NCBI RefSeq assembly: GCF_017569185.1
Contig: NZ_CP071869.1
Span: forward strand, 3,524,001 to 3,588,000
Direction of reading: 5' to 3'
DNA from: Polaribacter cellanae
GTDB taxonomy: Bacteria > Bacteroidota > Bacteroidia > Flavobacteriales > Flavobacteriaceae
DNA length: 64,000 nucleotides
Shown: in pieces, positions 45,127-53,970 of the stretch
Layout of the letters: every line of letters starts with the position of its first letter
Numbering within the stretch: position 1 is the stretch's first letter
Made by a program: the position numbers and the translations under genes
Notes under the pieces: generated by a model
The model's database searches: none
Seen by the model: only the letters and a program-made list of their open reading frames with translations
What the model was told of the DNA's origin: nothing

Positions 45127-46293
45127 ATGTACTTAAAAAGTTGGTTAAAAATTCTGAGAAATAGTTTTATCTTTACCCCAAATTTAAGACTTTTGAGCAC
45201 AGCACAATTCATTCCAAAATCAGCTTTAAAAAATATTGAAAAAGCAACTTTTACGTGGCAAACACCAAGTAATATTGCTTTGGTAAAATATTGGGGGAAA
45301 AGCAATCCGCAAATTCCTAAAAATGCATCCATTAGTTTTACGCTAGATAATTGTCACACAATTACAACCATCGAATTTGAACGCAAGCGAAATTCTGAAC
45401 TTGTTTCAGAATCTGATAAATTGGTAGATTTCAATCTTTTTTTCGAAGGAAAACAAAAAGACGAATTTAAACCTAAAATTGCAGAATTTTTTAAAAGAGT
45501 AGCAGAATATTGTCCGTATATTTTTGAGTATAAAATGATAATAAATTCAGAGAATTCTTTCCCTCATTCAAGCGGAATTGCATCTTCAGCGAGTGGTTTA
45601 AGCGCCATTGCAATGTGTTTAATGAGTTTAGAAAATGAATTGAGTTCGGGTTTATCATTAGAATACATCAATAAAAAAGCTTCGTTTTTAGCAAGATTAG
45701 GCTCTGGAAGTGCAAGTAGAAGTGTAGAAGGGCCTTTGGTTGTTTGGGGAAATCATCCGGAAATTGAAGGAAGCTCAGATTTATTTGGTGTAAAATTTCC
45801 ACATAAAGTACATTCGGTTTTTGAGAACTATCAAGACACTATTTTGTTGGTAGATAAAGGAGAAAAACAGGTTTCGAGTACAGTTGGTCATAATTTAATG
45901 ACCGATCATCCGTATGCAGAAAACAGGTTTGTGCAAGCCAATGATAATTTAGGAAAACTATCAGAAATACTACAAAATGGAGATATAAAAGCATTTGTAA
46001 ATTTGGTAGAAAGTGAAGCATTAACCTTGCATGCAATGATGATGACCAGCAACCCTTACTTCATTTTAATGAAACCAAATACCTTGGAAATTATCAATAA
46101 AATTTGGAGTTATCGCGAAGAAAATAACAGCAATATTTGTTTTACTTTAGATGCTGGTGCGAATGTACATGTTTTATATCCTTTTTTAGAAAAAGAAGCT
46201 GTTAATTGTTTTATTGAGAGTGAGTTGGCAAATTATTGTCAAAAAAAACAGTATATTTATGATTCCGTTGGTTTTGGATCAAAACAACTTTAA
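45127..46293 (+). CDS. mvaD: Diphosphomevalonate decarboxylase (MvaD)
   Basis: 388 residues from the ATG at 45127. The family core starts at TWQTPSNIALVKYWGK. The catalytic features are SGIASSASGLSAIA (GHMP motif), GSGSASRSV and the C-terminal FTLDAGANVHVLY. It decarboxylates mevalonate 5-diphosphate to IPP. Related proteins usually start near STAQFIP; a TTG at 45193 gives exactly that start, so the extra 22 N-terminal residues may not be real. Residues NSELVSES (45391-45414) derive from a palindromic repeat lying in frame. Confidence 0.93.
   Translation: MYLKSWLKILRNSFIFTPNLRLLSTAQFIPKSALKNIEKATFTWQTPSNIALVKYWGKSNPQIPKNASISFTLDNCHTITTIEFERKRNSELVSESDKLVDFNLFFEGKQKDEFKPKIAEFFKRVAEYCPYIFEYKMIINSENSFPHSSGIASSASGLSAIAMCLMSLENELSSGLSLEYINKKASFLARLGSGSASRSVEGPLVVWGNHPEIEGSSDLFGVKFPHKVHSVFENYQDTILLVDKGEKQVSSTVGHNLMTDHPYAENRFVQANDNLGKLSEILQNGDIKAFVNLVESEALTLHAMMMTSNPYFILMKPNTLEIINKIWSYREENNSNICFTLDAGANVHVLYPFLEKEAVNCFIESELANYCQKKQYIYDSVGFGSKQL
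45392..45412. repeat. Palindromic repeat inside the mvaD coding region
   Basis: ATTCTGAA, loop CTTGT, TTCAGAAT: perfect 8-bp arms. The same loop and near-identical arms occur outside genes at 5595-5615. In mvaD it is read in frame as NSELVSES, in a loop region just before LVDFNLFFEG. Confidence 0.8.
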
Positions 46294-46314
46294 TCAATTT
46301 TATAAAATCGGTTT

Positions 46315-46719
46315 ATGAAAATTACTTATATCTTATTTTTTTTATTATTTAGTTTTTTTGCGACAGATTTTTCTGCACAAGAAAAAATTTGGTTCGATGT
46401 AAACTGGAATATAACAACCAGAGATAAAGCTGTTTATTACAGAGTTACTTCAGAAAATAAAACCGAAAAAGAACGAGTTATAGATTACTATATTTCTGGT
46501 AAAAAAGTAAAAGAAGTTTATTATGTTAGTGGAAAACCAGATGGAAAATATTCTGAATACTACGATTCTGGAGAACTAAAAACCACTGGAAAATTTGAAG
46601 AAGGTTTAAAGGATGGAACATGGAAAACCTATTATAAAAACGGAAAAATTAAAGAAAAAGGACGATATAAAAAAGGTAAAAAAGTGGGCGTTTGGAAGAT
46701 TTATTATAAAAACAACTAA
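46315..46719 (+). CDS. Exported MORN_2-repeat (YwqK-like) protein
   Basis: 134 residues with a Sec signal (MKITYILFFLLFSFFATDFSAQ). At least three repeats of the type YY-GK-K-x-YYxxGKPDGKYxEYYDSGELK are seen, typical of MORN_2 and YwqK antitoxin-like proteins. The antitoxin label is only a database name; an adjacent toxin is not visible. It follows mvaD by 21 bp and precedes the mevalonate kinase gene by 54 bp. Function unknown. Confidence 0.8.
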   Translation: MKITYILFFLLFSFFATDFSAQEKIWFDVNWNITTRDKAVYYRVTSENKTEKERVIDYYISGKKVKEVYYVSGKPDGKYSEYYDSGELKTTGKFEEGLKDGTWKTYYKNGKIKEKGRYKKGKKVGVWKIYYKNN

Positions 46720-46746
46720 CTAATTTACTGTTAAGATTTTAATTCG

Positions 46747-46754
46747 TATTTTTG
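46747..46754 (+). promoter_or_regulatory. Probable -7 box of the mevalonate kinase gene
   Basis: TATTTTTG, a perfect TAnnTTTG, 19 bp before the ATG at 46774. It suggests a separate transcript from mvaD. Confidence 0.45.
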
Positions 46755-46773
46755 CAATACTATTTAAAGAAAA

Positions 46774-47700
46774 ATGAAAGGACCATTATTTTATGCTAAA
46801 ATTCTTCTTTTTGGAGAATATGGAATTATAAAAGATTCTAAAGGTTTAGCAATTCCGTTTAACACCTACAGAGGTGCATTAAAATCTTCTAAAAACCTTA
46901 GAGGAAAAGCAAAAGTTTCTAATGGAAATTTAGAACGTTTTTATGAGTATTTAGCTTCTTTAAAAACGGATATTGTTTCTTTTAATTTAAAAGAATTTAA
47001 AACCGATATCGATAACGGAATGTATTTCGACTCTTCCATTCCACAAGGATATGGGGTTGGAAGTTCTGGTGCTTTAGTTGCCTCTATTTACGATAAATAC
47101 GCCATTGATAAAATTACAGTTTTAGAAAATTTAACAAGAGATAAATTGTTAAAATTAAAACAGATTTTTTCTTTGATGGAATCTTTTTTTCATGGAAAAA
47201 GTTCTGGTTTAGACCCTTTAAACAGTTACTTAAGCTTACCAATATTAATCAATTCTAAAGAAAATATAGAACCTGCAGGAATTCCATCTCAAAAAGAAGG
47301 AAAAGGAGCGGTTTTCTTATTAGATTCAGAGCAAATTGGAGAAACAGAGCCGATGGTAAACATCTTTATGAATAAGATGAAAAACGAAGGTTTTAGAAAA
47401 ATGATAAGTGAAGATTTTGCAACTACTACAGATGCTTGTATCGAAGATTTTTTACATGGAAATGTAAAATCTTTGTTTGGCAATGTAAAATTATTATCTA
47501 AATTAGTACTTAAAAACTTTAAACCTATGATTCCTGCTGCTTTTCATAAAGTTTGGGAAAATGGAATTGCAACAAACGATTACTACTTAAAATTGTGTGG
47601 TTCTGGTGGTGGAGGTTATATTTTAGGTTTTACTGAAGATTATGAAAAAGCTCAAAAAAGTTTAAAAGACTACAAATTAGAATTAGTTTATAGGTTCTAA
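46774..47700 (+). CDS. Mevalonate kinase (GHMP family)
   Basis: 308 residues. It begins FYAKILLFGEYGIIKDS and has the GHMP loop IPQGYGVGSSGALVASIY. The C-terminal LCGSGGGGYILGF is the third GHMP motif. It phosphorylates mevalonate with ATP. Together with mvaD downstream in the same block it supports the classical mevalonate route to IPP, as is usual for Flavobacteriaceae. A phosphomevalonate kinase is not in this window. The UbiA-type prenyltransferase starts 11 bp later. Confidence 0.88.
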   Translation: MKGPLFYAKILLFGEYGIIKDSKGLAIPFNTYRGALKSSKNLRGKAKVSNGNLERFYEYLASLKTDIVSFNLKEFKTDIDNGMYFDSSIPQGYGVGSSGALVASIYDKYAIDKITVLENLTRDKLLKLKQIFSLMESFFHGKSSGLDPLNSYLSLPILINSKENIEPAGIPSQKEGKGAVFLLDSEQIGETEPMVNIFMNKMKNEGFRKMISEDFATTTDACIEDFLHGNVKSLFGNVKLLSKLVLKNFKPMIPAAFHKVWENGIATNDYYLKLCGSGGGGYILGFTEDYEKAQKSLKDYKLELVYRF

Positions 47701-47711
47701 ATAAAGTCTTT

Positions 47712-48629
47712 ATGAGTATCTCAAAAGCAAAACAAATTACATTTAAATTCTTTAGTTTATTTTCGGCTGTAAGAGGTTATAATATTTTAGTTTTAGTTTT
47801 AGCACAATATTTAGCAGCTATTTTTATTTTCTCGCCATCAAAATCCTTAAGAGAAGTTGTTTTCGATTTACACCTATTATATTTAGTATTGGCTTGCGTT
47901 TTTGTAATTGCTGGTGGCTATATTATTAATAATTTTTACGATGCAAAGGTCGATAAAATTAACAGACCTCTAAAAGCAGGTTTAGATAGTTATGTAAAAC
48001 AGTCTACAAAATTAAGGCTTTATTTCTTATTAAATTTTACAGGTTTTGCTTTTGGAATTTTAATTTCTTGGAGAGCAGCATTGTTTTTTTCAATTTATAT
48101 TTTTGGAATTTGGTTGTATTCTCACAAGTTAAAAAAACACCCTTTTATTGGCGTAATTTCTGCGACTATTCTAACAATACTACCATTTTTTGCAGTATTT
48201 GTTTATTATGGTAATTTTTCAAAAATAATTTTCTTGCATGCAATTTTTTTGTTTTTAGTGATTATGGTACGAGAACTAATTAAAGATTTAGAAAACTTAA
48301 AAGGAGCCTTAGCAAACAATTATGCAACATTTCCAGTGGTTTATGGAGAAAAAAAAACAAAACAATTTTCTATTCTATTGTTAATTTTTACTGTATTTCC
48401 GATCGCAATTTTATTGAATTATGCCTCATTAAGTTATATGCAATATTATTTTTATTTCGCATTAATTATTTTAATTTTCGTTGGTTTTTACTTGTGGAAA
48501 TCAAATTCAAAAAATCAATATAGAATACTACATAATACTTTAAAATTGCTTTTATTAATTGGGGTTTTATGTTTAATTTTTATTGATACTTCTTTACTTT
48601 TAGAAAAGGTTATTAATCGATTGAATTAA
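47712..48629 (+). CDS. UbiA-family prenyltransferase (geranylgeranylglycerol-phosphate type)
   Basis: 305 residues, about eight or nine hydrophobic helices. The two Asp-rich motifs of the family are NNFYDAKVDKINRP and DLENLKGALANNYATFPV. The specific signature of the archaeal-like geranylgeranylglycerol-phosphate group in Bacteroidota matches in outline; other UbiA branches (menaquinone, heme) are possible. It transfers a polyprenyl chain in the inner membrane. It starts 11 bp after the mevalonate kinase gene, so the product of that pathway is its likely donor. Confidence 0.75.
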   Translation: MSISKAKQITFKFFSLFSAVRGYNILVLVLAQYLAAIFIFSPSKSLREVVFDLHLLYLVLACVFVIAGGYIINNFYDAKVDKINRPLKAGLDSYVKQSTKLRLYFLLNFTGFAFGILISWRAALFFSIYIFGIWLYSHKLKKHPFIGVISATILTILPFFAVFVYYGNFSKIIFLHAIFLFLVIMVRELIKDLENLKGALANNYATFPVVYGEKKTKQFSILLLIFTVFPIAILLNYASLSYMQYYFYFALIILIFVGFYLWKSNSKNQYRILHNTLKLLLLIGVLCLIFIDTSLLLEKVINRLN

Positions 48630-48721
48630 GATTTTTGTTTTAATAAAATTAACGAATACAACTATAAATTTCTTAATATTTTCTTGAGATCTCTTTAAAA
48701 AACGAAATTCGTTCAACTAAT

Positions 48722-48757
48722 AATTTTTAATGCGTTGCAAAGCAACTTTTAAAAATT
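48722..48757. repeat. Long inverted repeat before the pseudouridine synthase promoter
   Basis: AATTTTTAA...GTTGC / GCAAC...TTAAAAATT forms a palindrome of 36 bp with a short central loop (48722-48757), just upstream of a perfect -7 box. It may end the UbiA transcript or affect the next promoter. Confidence 0.55.
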
Positions 48758-48766
48758 AAGTTTCAC

Positions 48767-48774
48767 TAACTTTG
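48767..48774 (+). promoter_or_regulatory. Probable -7 box of the pseudouridine synthase gene
   Basis: TAACTTTG, a perfect TAnnTTTG, 15 bp before the ATG at 48790. Confidence 0.5.
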
Positions 48775-48789
48775 CAAAAATTTTTTATA

Positions 48790-49656
48790 ATGAAATCAGA
48801 TAGAAACTCGTCGAGAGGACGACAAGAAGGCAAGAAAAGTGTGCCTCTAAGTCGTAAAAGAAAAAAAACTACAACTTCTAAGGAGTCAGGTGCTCCAAGA
48901 AAAGAATTTAAAAAGATGAAAGAAGCTCCAAAAGCTAATGAATCTGCAGGAATTCGTTTAAACAAATACATTGCGAACTCAGGAATTTGCTCACGTCGTG
49001 AAGCGGATACCTATATCGAGCATGGAAGTGTAGAGGTAAATGGAAAATTAGTAACGGAAATGGGGTACAAAGTTCAACCGAATGACATTGTAAAATTCGA
49101 TGGAACTTCCATTACTCCAGAGCAAAAAAAGTACGTACTTTTAAACAAGCCAAAGAATTACATTACAACAATGGATGATGATCGAGGAAGAAAAACGGTT
49201 ATGGAATTGATAGCAAATGCATCCAAAGAAAGAATTTATCCTGTTGGACGTTTGGATAGAAACACTACAGGTTTATTGTTGTTTACAAATGATGGAGATT
49301 TGGCAAAGAAATTAACGCATCCAAAACACAATGTTCGTAAATTATACCACGCTTCCTTAGATAGAAAGTTAGATTTAAAAGATTTAGAAAAACTTAGAGG
49401 AGATGTGGTTATTGAGGGAAGAAAAGTATTTATTGATGCTGTTTCTTACGTAGATGGAGAATCGAAAAGTGAAGTCGGAATCGAAATTCATTCAGGTAGA
49501 AACAGAATTGTTCGTAAAATTTTCGAACATGTAGGTTACAAAGTAAATAAATTAGACCGAGTAATTTTTGCTGAATTAACAAAGAAAAACTTGCCAAGAG
49601 GAAGATGGAGAGAATTAACAAACCAAGAAGTTAGTAATCTTCAAATGTTAAAATAA
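48790..49656 (+). CDS. Pseudouridine synthase, RluB-like (S4 domain)
   Basis: 288 residues from the ATG at 48790 (MKSDRNSSRGR); a TTG six codons upstream is less likely. A basic low-complexity N-terminus (about 1-50) precedes an S4 RNA-binding domain (IRLNKYIANSGICSRREADTYIEHGSVEVNG). Then comes the catalytic domain with PVGRLDRNTTGLLLFTNDGDLA (Asp catalytic). It modifies rRNA (uridine to pseudouridine in 23S, by analogy to RluB). The Lys/Arg-rich tail is common in Bacteroidota members. Cytoplasmic, free-standing. Confidence 0.92.
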   Translation: MKSDRNSSRGRQEGKKSVPLSRKRKKTTTSKESGAPRKEFKKMKEAPKANESAGIRLNKYIANSGICSRREADTYIEHGSVEVNGKLVTEMGYKVQPNDIVKFDGTSITPEQKKYVLLNKPKNYITTMDDDRGRKTVMELIANASKERIYPVGRLDRNTTGLLLFTNDGDLAKKLTHPKHNVRKLYHASLDRKLDLKDLEKLRGDVVIEGRKVFIDAVSYVDGESKSEVGIEIHSGRNRIVRKIFEHVGYKVNKLDRVIFAELTKKNLPRGRWRELTNQEVSNLQMLK

Positions 49657-49731
49657 TTAAACGATTGTCCGTTCGAGCCTTTCGTCTTCGCTCAAGACAG
49701 GCTAAAGTCGAGAATACATAATAAAACCTTT

Positions 49732-49758
49732 TAGAAATGATATTCTAAAAGGTTTTTT
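49732..49758. terminator. Bidirectional hairpin terminator
   Basis: AAAACCTTTTAGAA pairs with TTCTAAAAGGTTTT with a short loop and T run. It stands between the convergent pseudouridine synthase gene and hutG. Confidence 0.8.
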
Positions 49759-50722
49759 ATGCGTTTAAAACCATAAAATCCAACAATTTTGCGGCTAAAT
49801 TGGCAGTATTGTTGTCAACATCAAAAGCTGGATTTAACTCTGCAATATCGCAAGAAATTATTTTTTTACTTTCGAATAAAAATTCTAAAGCTTTGCACAC
49901 AAAGTTTGGGCTAAAACCAAGTGGAGAAGGAGCACTTACGCCAGTTGCAAATGCTGATGAAAAACCATCTAAATCGATGGTGATGTATAAATAATCTACT
50001 GTTTTGATAAATGAATTCAGTTTGTTTTTTAAATCCTCGGAAAACATTTCGCATTCAAAATTAGAAACATAAGAAACGTTGTTTTTAGTAGCAATTTCAA
50101 ATAATTCTTTGGTATTAGATTGTTGCTGAATTCCAATAGCAAAATAAGAAACATCTTTATATTCTGATAAAATTTGATTGAAAGGAGTGCCTGAATTTGG
50201 TTGCGTTTCAACAGTTCTTAAATCGAAATGCGCATCAAAATTTATAATTCCTATGTTATTTTTTGTTGAGTTTTTTAAAACATCTTTAATTCCTGAAAAA
50301 TTAGCATAAGCAATATCATGACCACCACCAATTGCAATTGGCAAAACATTGTTAGAAATTAGTTTGCTAATGGTTTTTGAAAGCGCTTTTTGGCAATCTT
50401 CTAAATGATTATCAACACAAATGATGTCTCCAAAATCTACGATATTTCTATTGTTGAAATGAATTGGAATTTTTCCTAATTTATTTCGAACACTTGCAGG
50501 ACCTTTTTTTGCACCAACTCTACCTTGGTTTCTTCGAACACCTTCATCACAAGAATATCCTATTAATCCAATATGTATTTCATCATTAAAATTTTCATTT
50601 TTAATATTTGAAACTTGAATATTTTGATACCAATATTGATTTTCAAGAGCTGTTTTTCTACCAGTCCAATCTTTTATATTACCAGCAGAATAATCAACTT
50701 TTAAGTTATTGAAAAAACTCAT
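49757..50722 (-). CDS. hutG: Formimidoylglutamase (HutG)
   Basis: 321 residues of the arginase/agmatinase fold. Metal ligands are seen in AIGGGHDIAYAN, INFDAHFDLR and ITIDLDGFSSAFA, all with the Mn-binding Asp/His pattern. It hydrolyses N-formimidoyl-L-glutamate to glutamate and formamide, the last step of histidine use. It is the fourth gene of the hut operon and starts 2 bp after the hutI stop. Confidence 0.95.
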   Translation of the reverse strand: MSFFNNLKVDYSAGNIKDWTGRKTALENQYWYQNIQVSNIKNENFNDEIHIGLIGYSCDEGVRRNQGRVGAKKGPASVRNKLGKIPIHFNNRNIVDFGDIICVDNHLEDCQKALSKTISKLISNNVLPIAIGGGHDIAYANFSGIKDVLKNSTKNNIGIINFDAHFDLRTVETQPNSGTPFNQILSEYKDVSYFAIGIQQQSNTKELFEIATKNNVSYVSNFECEMFSEDLKNKLNSFIKTVDYLYITIDLDGFSSAFATGVSAPSPLGFSPNFVCKALEFLFESKKIISCDIAELNPAFDVDNNTANLAAKLLDFMVLNA

Positions 50723-50724
50723 AA

Positions 50725-51966
50725 TTAAGATTTTAAAATTTCTTTTCCTTTTAAAAATACTTTTTCAATTTGATGATTTCCAAAAGAATAAGGAATAAAG
50801 TTATAAGAATTAATTTCTTTTGTTAATATTAGATTTGCCAATTTTCCTTTGGTAATAGAACCCACTTCATTTTGAGAATTCATAGCATAAGCACCATTAA
50901 TTGTTGCAGCATTTATGGCTTCTTTTGGAGTCATATTCATCTTTACGCAGGCAGTAGCAACAACAAAATTCATGTTTCCAGAAGGCGAAGAACCAGGATT
51001 GTAATCTGTTGCCAAGGCTAAAGGCAAACCAGTATCTATCATTTTTCTTGCAGGTGTATAAGGAATGCTTAAAAAATAAGAACAAGCAGGTAAAGCGACT
51101 GGCATTGTTTTGGTGTTTTTTAAAACTGCAATATCTTCTGCTCTCATTTCTTCTAAATGATCTACAGAAAGCGCTTTATTTTCCACGCCAACTTGTATGC
51201 CTCCAATAGCTGTAAACTGATTGACATGAATTTTCCCAGTCAATCCATATTTTTTTCCAGCTTCTAAAATTTGTTGAGTGTCTTCCACAGAAAAATAACC
51301 AGTTTCACAAAAAATATCTATAAAATCTGCCAAATTTTCTTTTTGAATGGTTGGTAGAATGTCGTTAATTAACATTTGTAAATAACCCCTTTTGTTTTTT
51401 TTATATTCGGCAGGAACAGCGTGTGCACCTAAAAAAGTAGCTTTTATTTCAATTGGATAATTTTCTTTTAGTTTTTTAATGACTCTCAGCATTTTTAATT
51501 CGGCGTCTTTCGTTAAACCATAACCCGATTTAATTTCGACAGCACCAGTTCCTAATTGGATAATTTCTTCCAAACGAACTTTACTTTGGTTGTATACATC
51601 TTCTTCCGAAGTTTGTTGTAGTCTTTTTGCTGAATTTAAAATGCCACCACCATTTTTAGCGATTTTTTCGTATGAAAGTCCATTTATTCTATCGACAAAT
51701 TCATTTTCTCTATTGCCAGCAAAAACTAAATGCGTATGTGAATCGCACCAAGAAGGTAAAATCATTTTTCCTGTTGCATCAATCGTTTTTATATTAATTT
51801 TTGGGCAATCTTTCATATCACCAAAATCTGAAATCAGTCCGTTTTCAACCAATAAAAAAGCGTTTTTTATGGTGGGTAAAATGCTCATTTCTTTTCCTGA
51901 GAGAAAATTAACATGTGTTTTTCTTACCTGAATTAATTCTTTGATATTTTTAAAAAGGAGGTTCAT
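50725..51966 (-). CDS. hutI: Imidazolonepropionase (HutI)
   Basis: 413 residues, amidohydrolase fold. The metal motif HTHLVFAG follows the early TGKMILPSWCDS, and LGAHAVP, HVNQF and SVDHLEEM follow with later ligands. The C-terminal part has ALATDYNPGSSPSGNMNFV. It opens the ring of 4-imidazolone-5-propionate to N-formimidoyl-glutamate. Its ATG overlaps the hutU stop by 1 bp, so the genes are coupled. Confidence 0.96.
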   Translation of the reverse strand: MNLLFKNIKELIQVRKTHVNFLSGKEMSILPTIKNAFLLVENGLISDFGDMKDCPKINIKTIDATGKMILPSWCDSHTHLVFAGNRENEFVDRINGLSYEKIAKNGGGILNSAKRLQQTSEEDVYNQSKVRLEEIIQLGTGAVEIKSGYGLTKDAELKMLRVIKKLKENYPIEIKATFLGAHAVPAEYKKNKRGYLQMLINDILPTIQKENLADFIDIFCETGYFSVEDTQQILEAGKKYGLTGKIHVNQFTAIGGIQVGVENKALSVDHLEEMRAEDIAVLKNTKTMPVALPACSYFLSIPYTPARKMIDTGLPLALATDYNPGSSPSGNMNFVVATACVKMNMTPKEAINAATINGAYAMNSQNEVGSITKGKLANLILTKEINSYNFIPYSFGNHQIEKVFLKGKEILKS

Positions 51967-53963
51967 TAAAATAATTCTTTTAAAAGATTTTCTTCCACGA
52001 AGTTAGGCAAAGTAATTTTTAAATTTGGTGTTCTTTCCATTTCTCTTTTAATGGCGAAAATAGCTTCATTGTTTCTTGCCCAACTTCTTCTTGCGATTCC
52101 GTTATTTACATCATAAAAAAGCATGTTTTTTAATTTTTCTTCGGCTTCTTTTGTACCATCTAACAACATTCCAAAACCACCATTAATTACTTCTCCCCAA
52201 CCAACACCACCACCATTATGGATGGAAACCCAAGTTGCGCCTCTAAAACTGTCGCCAATAACATTGTGTATTGCCATGTCTGCTGTGAATTTACTTCCGT
52301 CATAAATATTGGAAGTTTCTCTAAAAGGAGAATCTGTTCCACTTACATCATGATGATCTCTTCCTAAAATTATTGAGCCAATTTTGCCATTTTTAATAGC
52401 ATTGTTAAAAGCTGTGGCTATTTTTACACGACCTTCTGCATCTGCATATAAAATTCTTGCTTGCGAACCGACAACCATTTTATTGTTTTTCGCATTTTGT
52501 ATCCAAGTGATGTTGTCTTGCATTTGCAATTGAATTTCTTCAGGAGAATTCTCCATAATTTCTTGCAAAACATTGGCAGCGATTTCGTCTGTTTTGTCTA
52601 AATCTTCTGGTTTTCCAGACGCACAAACCCATCTAAAAGGTCCAAAACCATAATCGAAACACATAGGTCCTAAAATATCTTGCACGTAAGAAGGATATTT
52701 AAAATCGATATTATTTTTTGCCATTACAGCTGCTCCAGCTCTGGAAGCTTCCAATAAAAAAGCGTTTCCATAATCGAAAAAGTAGGTTCCTTTTTTCGTA
52801 TGATTGTTAATGGATTTTGCATGTCTTCGTAAAGATGCTTGCACTTTTTCTTTAAAAAGTTCTGGGTTTTCCTTGATTAGAATATTCGATTCTTCGTAAG
52901 ATACATCAGCAGGATAATAACCACCAGTCCAAGGAATATGAAGCGATGTTTGGTCCGAGCCAATATGAATAAAAATATTTTCTTCGTCGAAACGTTCCCA
53001 AACATCAATTATATTTCCAATAAATGCGATGGAAACGACTTCTTTATTTTGTTGTGCTTTTAAAGTTCTTTCAACTAACAAATCAATATCATTAATTAAA
53101 ACATCTACCCAACCTTGTTCGTGTCTTTTTGTAGCTGCTTTTGGGTTTACTTCCGCGCAAATTGTAATACAGCCAGCAATATTTCCAGCTTTTGGCTGTG
53201 CCCCACTCATACCTCCTAAACCAGCAGTTAAAAAGATTTTTCCATTCGGGTTTTCACCCTTTTTTAAAATTTTTCTGAAAGCATTCATCACTGTAATCGT
53301 AGTTCCATGCACAATTCCTTGTGGGCCAATATACATAAAAGAACCAGCTGTCATTTGTCCATATTGAGAAACGCCTAATGCATTCATTTTTTCCCAATCA
53401 TTTGGTTTTGAGTAATTTGGGATTACCATTCCGTTTGTAACCACAACTCTTGGTGCGTTTTTAGAAGATGGAAATAAACCCATTGGGTGTCCAGAATACA
53501 AATGCAAAGTTTGTTCGTCCGTCATTTCCGCTAAATATTGCATCACTAAAAGATATTGTGCCCAATTTTGAAAAACGGCACCATTTCCTCCATAGGTAAT
53601 TAATTCTTCTGGATGTTGTGCAACATCAGGATTCAAATTATTTTGAATCATTAACATAATTGCTGCTGCTTGTTGGGTTTTTGCAGGATATTCTGAAATA
53701 TCTCGTGCAAATATTTTGTAATCTGGTTTAAATCTGTACATATAAATTCTACCAAATTCCTTTAATTCATCCGCAAATTCCACAGATAATTCTTTGTGCC
53801 AATCTTTTGGAAAATAGCGCAGCGCATTTTTTAGTGCTAATTGTTTTTCTTTTAACGACAAAATATCCTTCCTTTTTGGGGCTCTATTTGCGTCTTTTGG
53901 ATAGTTTTTTTTAGTTGGAAGTTTTGCTGGAATTCCTTGTAAAATTAGTTCTTTAAATGTCAT
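51966..53963 (-). CDS. hutU: Urocanate hydratase (HutU)
   Basis: 665 residues. It carries the NAD-binding and urocanase phrases YSGHPMGLFPSS, GGMSGAQPKAGNIAG and GRDHHDVSGTDSPFRET, and HNGGGVGWGEVINGGFGM near the end. It hydrates urocanate to imidazolonepropionate with a tightly bound NAD. Length is about 100 residues more than the E. coli/Pseudomonas type (about 550-560), as in the longer Bacteroidota versions. It lies 7 bp after hutH. Confidence 0.95.
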   Translation of the reverse strand: MTFKELILQGIPAKLPTKKNYPKDANRAPKRKDILSLKEKQLALKNALRYFPKDWHKELSVEFADELKEFGRIYMYRFKPDYKIFARDISEYPAKTQQAAAIMLMIQNNLNPDVAQHPEELITYGGNGAVFQNWAQYLLVMQYLAEMTDEQTLHLYSGHPMGLFPSSKNAPRVVVTNGMVIPNYSKPNDWEKMNALGVSQYGQMTAGSFMYIGPQGIVHGTTITVMNAFRKILKKGENPNGKIFLTAGLGGMSGAQPKAGNIAGCITICAEVNPKAATKRHEQGWVDVLINDIDLLVERTLKAQQNKEVVSIAFIGNIIDVWERFDEENIFIHIGSDQTSLHIPWTGGYYPADVSYEESNILIKENPELFKEKVQASLRRHAKSINNHTKKGTYFFDYGNAFLLEASRAGAAVMAKNNIDFKYPSYVQDILGPMCFDYGFGPFRWVCASGKPEDLDKTDEIAANVLQEIMENSPEEIQLQMQDNITWIQNAKNNKMVVGSQARILYADAEGRVKIATAFNNAIKNGKIGSIILGRDHHDVSGTDSPFRETSNIYDGSKFTADMAIHNVIGDSFRGATWVSIHNGGGVGWGEVINGGFGMLLDGTKEAEEKLKNMLFYDVNNGIARRSWARNNEAIFAIKREMERTPNLKITLPNFVEENLLKELF

Positions 53964-53970
53964 CTTAATA

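Noticed and set aside
46315..46719. Toxin-antitoxin system suggested by the YwqK label
   Set aside because: The protein has a signal peptide and MORN_2 repeats, and no adjacent toxin gene is seen.
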